From assembly GCA_035276765.1 (NCBI GenBank), contig DATELH010000002.1, positions 62,001 through 126,000 on the forward strand: a stretch of 64,000 nt of DNA, written 5' to 3'. Shown one piece after another: positions 59,043 to 64,000 of the stretch. Within the stretch, counting starts at the first letter, position 1, and every line of letters starts with the position of its first letter. Source of the DNA: DATASD01 sp035276765 (GTDB lineage: Bacteria > Patescibacteriota > Saccharimonadia > Saccharimonadales > UBA4665). The translations under genes and the position numbers were made by a program. The notes under the pieces are model-generated. The model saw only the letters and a program-made list of their open reading frames with translations. It searched no databases and was not told where the DNA came from.

Positions 59043-60230
59043 ATGACATATAACACTATCTGTCAGTATTTTGGTCGTGTGCGTGGACTCCAAAGAGCAG
59101 CCCGCGTGACGCTCACCGCAGTTCTCGTAAGCACTTTCACATTAGTCCCGGCCGCTGCAGCCAGCGCAGCAACTGGCCAAGCAGGAGGAGGACTCAAGTC
59201 AGCGCCAGTAGCGCCAGCTGACAGTCCGAATGGGGTTACCGCGCCAGTTGCCGGCAAAGATCAAGCACAAGCACAACGCCAATCCGCAGGCGCAGCTCAC
59301 GACTCAGTCGCCGTTGCCTGGACGGCTGGCCTGAGCGCCAGCTCAACTAACTTGTGGCCAACGCAGTATTCAACGTTGACCGCCACGGCAAACCAAGACG
59401 TTGGCCCAACACCCTACTACCTAAGCATTTACGACGTAACAGCCGCCAGCTACATCAAGATTTGTGGCTCAGGCACCACGTGTAGTATTTCGGTTACACA
59501 GCCGACGGCAACGACACACTCGTACCGCGCTTACATCTCGTCGTACCCAACCACCAACCCACCGGCTAACCAGCAAGCTTACTCAAGCACCGTTACGGTT
59601 ACTTGGCATGGCGTTGGTGTTTCGCTATCGGCCAGCCCAACAACGGTTGCTGTGAACGGCAATAGCACACTTACTGCAACTGCCACCCAAGACGTTGGTC
59701 CGTCGCCGTTCTACATCCAAATCTTCGACGCCACCACAGGTGCGCGCTTGACGTACTGCGGATTTGGTACTACTTGTAGTGTAGCAACCAGCCAGGCAGT
59801 GGCCACAACCCACAAATTCCTGGCTTTTGTTTCTAACTACAGCACCTCGTTCTATCCAGCTGGCATCCAGGCTACCTCTAACTTGAGCTTTGTAACCTGG
59901 ACAGCAGGTAACTATCGCCTTTCGCTCGGCATAACCGCACCGACGTTTGGCACTCGGACACTAACGGCTTACAGCAATATTAATGTAGGCCCAACTCCGT
60001 ACTACATCGAAATCTTTAACTTGCGCACGGGCGCCCGAGTTGCCGTTTGTGGCTCAGGCACCACTTGCTCAACCACCGTTTCGCTCGCATTCGGCCGGAC
60101 TGATTTCGCTGCCTTCACCTCGTCGTACGACACTGCTTTGCCTCCGCTTAACACGCAGGCTAGCTCCAATGTCGTTTCGGCAAACTACTTCCTCATTCCT
60201 ACTCCGTTCAACTCCGAACAACAACAATAG
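59043..60230 (+). CDS. Secreted protein with three ~95-residue repeats
   Basis: 395 residues. A classical signal peptide (RAARVTLTAVLVSTFTLVPA, cleaved near ASA-AT), a linker, then three repeats of a beta-rich domain. Each has NQDVGPTPYYLSIYD or DVGPSPFYIQIFD, followed by CGSGTTCS and ending in a YxS...P motif. The Cys pairs are regular, so disulfides are likely. No family name. Probably a surface or released protein. Confidence 0.75.
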   Translation: MTYNTICQYFGRVRGLQRAARVTLTAVLVSTFTLVPAAAASAATGQAGGGLKSAPVAPADSPNGVTAPVAGKDQAQAQRQSAGAAHDSVAVAWTAGLSASSTNLWPTQYSTLTATANQDVGPTPYYLSIYDVTAASYIKICGSGTTCSISVTQPTATTHSYRAYISSYPTTNPPANQQAYSSTVTVTWHGVGVSLSASPTTVAVNGNSTLTATATQDVGPSPFYIQIFDATTGARLTYCGFGTTCSVATSQAVATTHKFLAFVSNYSTSFYPAGIQATSNLSFVTWTAGNYRLSLGITAPTFGTRTLTAYSNINVGPTPYYIEIFNLRTGARVAVCGSGTTCSTTVSLAFGRTDFAAFTSSYDTALPPLNTQASSNVVSANYFLIPTPFNSEQQQ

Positions 60231-60253
60231 GACACCATGACGTTGTAGTACTT

Positions 60254-60288
60254 AAGTTCCCGGTCAGCACCCCCGACCGGGAACTTTT
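60254..60288 (+). terminator. Terminator of the gene at 59043
   Basis: AAGTTCCCGGTC / GACCGGGAACTT, 12-bp stem, 9-nt loop, T run. Confidence 0.92.
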
Positions 60289-60300
60289 ATGTAGTTGTTT

Positions 60301-60957
60301 TTAGATGTCGGCCGTACCGCGCAGAATGAGCAACGCGGTTCGTGCTTGACTGGCGTGACGTTTGGCACGCAACTTTCGGGTTATGAGGCCGGCATGCGCC
60401 ACGGTGAGCTGCGCCACGAAACTGCTTGCTAGTAAGGCTACACTCGTCGTAGGGTTATATACGGCGTCGCCGAGCAACCAGTACGTACATCCGAGCATGA
60501 TGGGTGGTACGGTGTAGAACCCGTCGTGAAAGGCACGCGGTGCTTTACATGCTACGACTTCGCAGAGTACGCCACCACCGCAGGCAGTCAAGACGGCAAA
60601 AAAGGCAGTGCCCGCCAGGCCGAAGTGCGCCAGGGAGGCTGCGTGCGCGCCAATATAGGCAAAAGCAACCGCGCCAACAGCATCCATGATAACAACTACC
60701 GACCGTACAGCTCGAAACCGTTGGTATAAAAGCGCAGAGAACAGGGCAGCCATCGCCACAACCAACAAATACGTGTTATTTCGAAAATAAAAAGGTAGAT
60801 GGTTGAGCATAATCTCGCGGACCGTGCCACCGCCAAGCGCCGCCAAAAAGCCGTACACAAAAACGCCCAAGGCATTGCACCGTTGTTCAATAGCCAGTCG
60901 TGCACCCAGGAAGGCGAATGCAAACACACCCACCAAGTCAAGCCAGTATATGTTCAC
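60301..60957 (-). CDS. TRIC channel / YicG (UPF0126) family protein
   Basis: 218 residues from a leaderless GTG. Two repeats of the bacterial TRIC fold: LVGVFAFAFLGARLAIEQRC, GFLAALGGGTVREIML (GGGxxR motif), then DAVGAVAFAYIGAHAASL, AVLTACGGGVLCEVV. The second GGG motif lacks the Arg. It should be a monovalent cation channel. Longer frames upstream (to 61200) are rejected because they cross the promoter. TATACT lies exactly 6 nt before the GTG. Confidence 0.85.
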   Translation of the reverse strand: MNIYWLDLVGVFAFAFLGARLAIEQRCNALGVFVYGFLAALGGGTVREIMLNHLPFYFRNNTYLLVVAMAALFSALLYQRFRAVRSVVVIMDAVGAVAFAYIGAHAASLAHFGLAGTAFFAVLTACGGGVLCEVVACKAPRAFHDGFYTVPPIMLGCTYWLLGDAVYNPTTSVALLASSFVAQLTVAHAGLITRKLRAKRHASQARTALLILRGTADI

Positions 60958-60963
60958 CAATCC

Positions 60964-60969
60964 AGTATA
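60964..60969 (-). promoter_or_regulatory. -10 promoter, leaderless GTG (TRIC)
   Basis: TATACT on the minus strand, 6 nt before the GTG at 60957. Confidence 0.6.
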
Positions 60970-61020
60970 CACAGCGCATGTACTAGGCGAAATATTGACT
61001 AACTTATAAGAATATTTAGG

Positions 61021-61026
61021 TATAAT
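61021..61026 (+). promoter_or_regulatory. -10 promoter, near-leaderless (gene at 61035)
   Basis: TATAAT, 8 nt before ATG 61035 (2-nt leader). Confidence 0.6.
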
Positions 61027-61034
61027 ATTGCTTG

Positions 61035-62309
61035 ATGAGTGCATTGGAACAGCTGAAGGTGGTTTGCGCGCCGGGCCGGGGTGAATTACAGCCAGCGCAA
61101 GCGGTGGATGGCGTTGATACGATTGCGGAACATTTAGGTGTGTCGGTTTTGAAAGATGGCCATGCATTGTTCTCGCCGCCCGAAACATTCGTACGGTCAC
61201 CGATGCTCACCGTACCAGAGCCAGGTGACGTATACCGCGGTCCAAAAGATCTCCGTGCCTTTAACATGGCAATTCCATCCTTCGAGGAGATGGGAAATAC
61301 AGATACACTCACGGTCAAAGGCGGCGACTTGCCGCACATGCGCCACCTCGACGAGCAGCTGCGGACGAATACCCTCAGCGGGCGTTTGCGCGACGGACAA
61401 ATACCGGGTGGCGGATTGCTGGCGCCAATGCTTTGCGAACGCGATGCTGCGCTGGCGATCCATGCAACGTCGCTCGAACTTACGGGCGAGTTAGCCTCGG
61501 TGGCCATACCGCTCGGAGTTGTCGCTGTGCGCGACATTTACGCTCAAGGCAAGTGGCAATCGGTGCAGCATTACCTTAATTCCGCCGATTACGCGTCAGC
61601 AAACGGGCAGGACATTCTTGCGCGCAGCAGAATTTTGGGTGTGCCGGGTAGCGAGGCTTTGCGCTTTGGAGATTACTTGGTTGACGCCCACCAAGTGCTT
61701 CCGGCCGAGTACGTTTACGCCGTGCGCGGGCACAATATCCGTATTCAAACTTTATATGATGCCTTCGACTTTATCGCGCACGACACCCAAAAAGACAGAG
61801 TCTTCCGTACTGTTTATGGCATTTTGGGTGAGACGTACGGTTTTGATCCTGCCAGCGTTTTGCCGCGCCAGCCAATCAGTGACGAGAACTATGAGGCGCA
61901 GCGCCAAGTCTATATTCCGGAGCGGTGCGCCAAACAGGGCATTGACGAGCTTGTCGTAACAGCCGCCATCGACCGCTTTACAAAAGTTGCCGCCGTAGTG
62001 CATTCGCAGCAGGCAAGCCTGTCGGGCAACCCGGCAGTGAACGGCTCCTTTTGTCCGCGTAACGTAACGCCAACAGCCGTGCTCGACCTCGATACATATA
62101 AGCAAGCATCCGGCATGCAGCTGGGCCAGGCAATGAAGACGGACTTGTGGGAAATGTGCGCCAGCGTCGAGCAACTGGCAGCCTTGGTGACGCCCGAGCC
62201 AAAATATTGTATGGAAAAGATAATGGTCCGATATCTGGAATATCTGATGGCGTTTAACACCGACCGCGCTGTCACCGACACTTTGCGGCTGGCGCAGCAG
62301 CTTGTGTAA
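61035..62309 (+). CDS. Hypothetical protein (424 aa)
   Basis: A large soluble protein (MSALEQLKVVCAPGRGE...). Helix-rich with several His and Cys scattered; no signal peptide and no recognised motif. Its near-leaderless start is 65 bp from the divergent TRIC promoter. The next gene's promoter lies at its stop codon. Confidence 0.7.
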   Translation: MSALEQLKVVCAPGRGELQPAQAVDGVDTIAEHLGVSVLKDGHALFSPPETFVRSPMLTVPEPGDVYRGPKDLRAFNMAIPSFEEMGNTDTLTVKGGDLPHMRHLDEQLRTNTLSGRLRDGQIPGGGLLAPMLCERDAALAIHATSLELTGELASVAIPLGVVAVRDIYAQGKWQSVQHYLNSADYASANGQDILARSRILGVPGSEALRFGDYLVDAHQVLPAEYVYAVRGHNIRIQTLYDAFDFIAHDTQKDRVFRTVYGILGETYGFDPASVLPRQPISDENYEAQRQVYIPERCAKQGIDELVVTAAIDRFTKVAAVVHSQQASLSGNPAVNGSFCPRNVTPTAVLDLDTYKQASGMQLGQAMKTDLWEMCASVEQLAALVTPEPKYCMEKIMVRYLEYLMAFNTDRAVTDTLRLAQQLV

Positions 62310-62313
62310 TAAT
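62305..62313 (+). promoter_or_regulatory. Extended -10 promoter, leaderless (gene at 62320)
   Basis: TGT-AATAAT ends exactly 6 nt before ATG 62320; it overlaps the stop codon of the previous gene. Confidence 0.5.
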
Positions 62314-62319
62314 AGGTTT

Positions 62320-62859
62320 ATGCAGCACACATACGAACCCATCCGCGCGCAGTACCGGCCCGATCGTATTGCGTTTTTATTGATCGCAGAGTCGCCACCG
62401 CCCAAACCCGAAATTCAAAGCAGCCGCCAGTTTTATTACACCGACCGCATCCGCACCGACGACCGCTTGTTCGTAAACACCATACGCGCCTTGTATCCGG
62501 AAGCTATGGATACGCCGGAGCCTACACTCGAACGAGACAAACGCTCGTGGCTGGAGCGCCTCAAGCACGATGGTTTTTACATGATTGAAGCGCTTGAGGT
62601 GTCGCAGCGCCACAGCGTTACCAAGCCGCAGCGCCAAGCAAAAATCGCCGAAAGCCTGCCTCGGCTTATTGAGCGTGTTCGGGAGTTGGCGGCACTCGAC
62701 ACCGAAATTATCCTCATTAAATCTAATGTGTTCGAGGTTGCCGCTGAGCCGCTTCGCCAGGCGGGCTTTACGGTGCTGAACACCGAACTCGTTGACTATC
62801 CAGGCCAGTTCAACCAGCGCGACTACCGAGAAAAACTCGCCAAGCTCACAGGTCGCTAG
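62320..62859 (+). CDS. Uracil-DNA-glycosylase-superfamily-like protein (tentative)
   Basis: 179 residues. IAFLLIAESPPPKPEIQSSR followed by QFYYTDR resembles the GESPP / FFY opening of UDG-fold proteins, and HDGFYMIEALEVSQRH and IILIKSNVFEVAAEPLRQ fit later strands. No catalytic Asp/Asn could be confirmed. It is soluble and otherwise unassigned. Confidence 0.5.
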   Translation: MQHTYEPIRAQYRPDRIAFLLIAESPPPKPEIQSSRQFYYTDRIRTDDRLFVNTIRALYPEAMDTPEPTLERDKRSWLERLKHDGFYMIEALEVSQRHSVTKPQRQAKIAESLPRLIERVRELAALDTEIILIKSNVFEVAAEPLRQAGFTVLNTELVDYPGQFNQRDYREKLAKLTGR

Positions 62860-63258
62860 CTATACGGTATGCTGTTTTGCGAGCCGCCCGATGGCATCTA
62901 AAAAGGCGTTGAGTGTGGGCCGGTCCCATGACTGTCCATCCAGTGAGATCCAGGCGTGCTCGACGTCGAGCTTGCCGTAATCTTTGCTAGGCTCCGTTGT
63001 CCACCGAATGGCTACTTCGGCGACATTCATGGCGCCAGCAATCGCCTCGGGCGAGAATGTGCGCGCCTTGGCTTCTGGCGCGAGCGGCGGTGCAAAGCTG
63101 ACTTGCAGTTCGGGGTTTGCTGCCACGTGGTCGTAATCAAAGGGCGCCGCGCCAACCGATTCCACAAATCCCTTGTCTTCGGGCGGTGCGCCGTCGTCAA
63201 TATAAACAGCTAGTGTGTCGGTAGGGATGCTCACTTCAAAATGGTGGACGTTAAACAT
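62860..63258 (-). CDS. Hypothetical protein (132 aa)
   Basis: MFNVHHFEVSIPTDTLAVYI... A single soluble domain, acidic, with a C-terminal helix (FLDAIGRLAKQH). AAGGAG precedes the ATG and TACAAT lies upstream. Directly abuts the stop of the convergent gene at 62859. Function unknown. Confidence 0.65.
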   Translation of the reverse strand: MFNVHHFEVSIPTDTLAVYIDDGAPPEDKGFVESVGAAPFDYDHVAANPELQVSFAPPLAPEAKARTFSPEAIAGAMNVAEVAIRWTTEPSKDYGKLDVEHAWISLDGQSWDRPTLNAFLDAIGRLAKQHTV

Positions 63259-63352
63259 TTCAGGATCTCCTTATATATTGATTGTACGTGTTTAGCTGAC
63301 GCGCAACAAAACAAAACGCTTATTTTTTGCTGGAGAATCCGGGCTTTGTGGC

Positions 63353-63358
63353 CTACAA
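63353..63358 (+). promoter_or_regulatory. -10 element upstream of 63388
   Basis: TACAAT, followed by AAAGGAGGT before ATG 63388. Confidence 0.55.
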
Positions 63359-63387
63359 TTAAAAATAACTTAAAGGAGGTCCGAGCG

Positions 63388-64000
63388 ATGCGTCTACCTA
63401 CTGTCCTGCGAGTGTTTCCGGTATTCCTTGCGTTCTTGATATTTGCGGCTGGGTCGGGTTCGGCTACGGCGGCAGCCAAGACCGACCTTGCTGCGTCCAT
63501 CAACGGCAAAAACCCGTCGTCGCCAAGTTTGCGCCTAAAGAATATTTCCGGCCACGCCTGCCAAGTAGCCACGACGGCCGATGGCACAGTGGCGATTACC
63601 AAAGTTGTGCAGAGCGGCAAAATCGTGCAGCCGTTGCCTATCGATTCCTCTGGCGACGAAGATATCGGCTATTTGCTGCAAGATCACCTCAAAACCCTCA
63701 AGCCCGGCGAATCGGTGAGCCTTCCGCTAGCTGTGTATATGTTTAGTTCGGGCAGTGTGCTGCGGGCTACAACATGGTCGGCCGACGCTGGCGCATTTAG
63801 CGCCGAATACCCAATCGCCAAAACAGGCGCGTTGCGGCTCGACGCGAGCTACAGCCTGCCTATTGCACCAGCGAGTGGCGCACCGGCTTGTGGAGCAGTG
63901 TTTGCTTCGGGCACGGCTGGCGTGGCATGGCGACAGTGGGCCGGTATTGCCGGCATGGTGTTGCTGATAGTGGCGGTGATGCTATTTGTATGGTGGTTCT
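63388..64000 (+). CDS. Exported membrane protein, 3'-truncated by window
   Basis: At least 204 residues. A signal peptide (VLRVFPVFLAFLIFAAGSGS, cleaved near ATA-AAK), a ~150-residue strand-rich extracellular domain with two Cys (GHACQVA, APACGAV), then a hydrophobic helix (AGIAGMVLLIVAVMLFVWWF) reaching the window edge. The frame is open at base 64000. Strong AAAGGAGGT sets the start. No domain was recognised. Confidence 0.75.
   Translation, partial: MRLPTVLRVFPVFLAFLIFAAGSGSATAAAKTDLAASINGKNPSSPSLRLKNISGHACQVATTADGTVAITKVVQSGKIVQPLPIDSSGDEDIGYLLQDHLKTLKPGESVSLPLAVYMFSSGSVLRATTWSADAGAFSAEYPIAKTGALRLDASYSLPIAPASGAPACGAVFASGTAGVAWRQWAGIAGMVLLIVAVMLFVWWF

Noticed and set aside
60958..61200. 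80-residue N-terminal extension of the TRIC protein
   Set aside because: It would cross the divergent promoters and the start of the gene at 61035, and does not match the family.
1..64000. CRISPR arrays, insertion sequences, integrases or attachment sites
   Set aside because: No spaced direct repeats, transposase motifs or tRNA-duplicated ends were seen.

Overview
The window looks like a chromosomal segment from a small-genome bacterium of the Patescibacteria (CPR), most consistent with Candidatus Saccharibacteria (TM7). This placement is inferred from gene content and style: compact genes, many short orphan proteins, a membrane-tethered MurF-type ligase, LemA/HtpX, large secreted beta-helix and Ig/Fn3 proteins, and actinobacteria-like families such as DUF3152, DUF998 and TRIC/YicG. 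The standard code with UGA stops fits every gene. No insertion sequence, integrase, prophage, plasmid origin or CRISPR array was seen.

Layout. 1-1449: end of a peptide-type ABC substrate-binding protein. 1494-10.2 kb: three tRNA genes (Leu-CAG, Leu-GAG, Val-UAC) among small enzymes, including a divergent kinase / radical-SAM / CYTH cluster and a GlcD-like FAD oxidase. 11.0-17.0 kb: exported proteins (beta-helix, Ig/Fn3, cupredoxin fold, DUF3152 metzincin). 17.1-24.8 kb: lemA-htpX, a ligA operon ending in an ITPase-like gene, corA and tRNA-Ala. 25-33 kb: two alpha/beta hydrolases, a lipoprotein-like gene with a CRP/FNR-like site, an ABC exporter and the MurF-like ligase. 33.4-35.4 kb: ddl and a polysaccharide deacetylase. 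35.4-42.7 kb: translation and RNA block (leuS, rpmF, nusB, Nudix, rnc, rpsP, KH protein, trmD). 42.6-52.6 kb: MarR-MFS and HxlR-flavin reductase pairs, a pilin-like protein, a CHAP peptidase with seven repeats, mscS, and a DrrAB-type ABC exporter. 53-64 kb: membrane and secreted proteins, a second beta-helix protein, a frameshifted BBE-type oxidase, a TRIC channel and several orphans.

Gene expression. At many genes an (often extended) -10 element lies 6-8 nt before the start codon, so the mRNA should begin at or within two bases of ATG or GTG. This leaderless layout revises several starts (14935, 10251, 60957, 41996, 62320). Other genes have ordinary Shine-Dalgarno leaders.

Most notable. (1) leuS is preceded by a near-leaderless 14-codon ORF ending in three Leu codons, whose coding sequence can pair with and hide the leuS Shine-Dalgarno; this looks like translational attenuation by leucine. 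(2) LeuRS itself carries a complete Nudix hydrolase domain inserted in its editing region. (3) LigA has lost all four zinc-finger cysteines, and the L32 protein also lacks cysteines. (4) An Ig-like domain and a beta-helix are separate neighbours in one locus and fused in a second, pointing to a common surface function.
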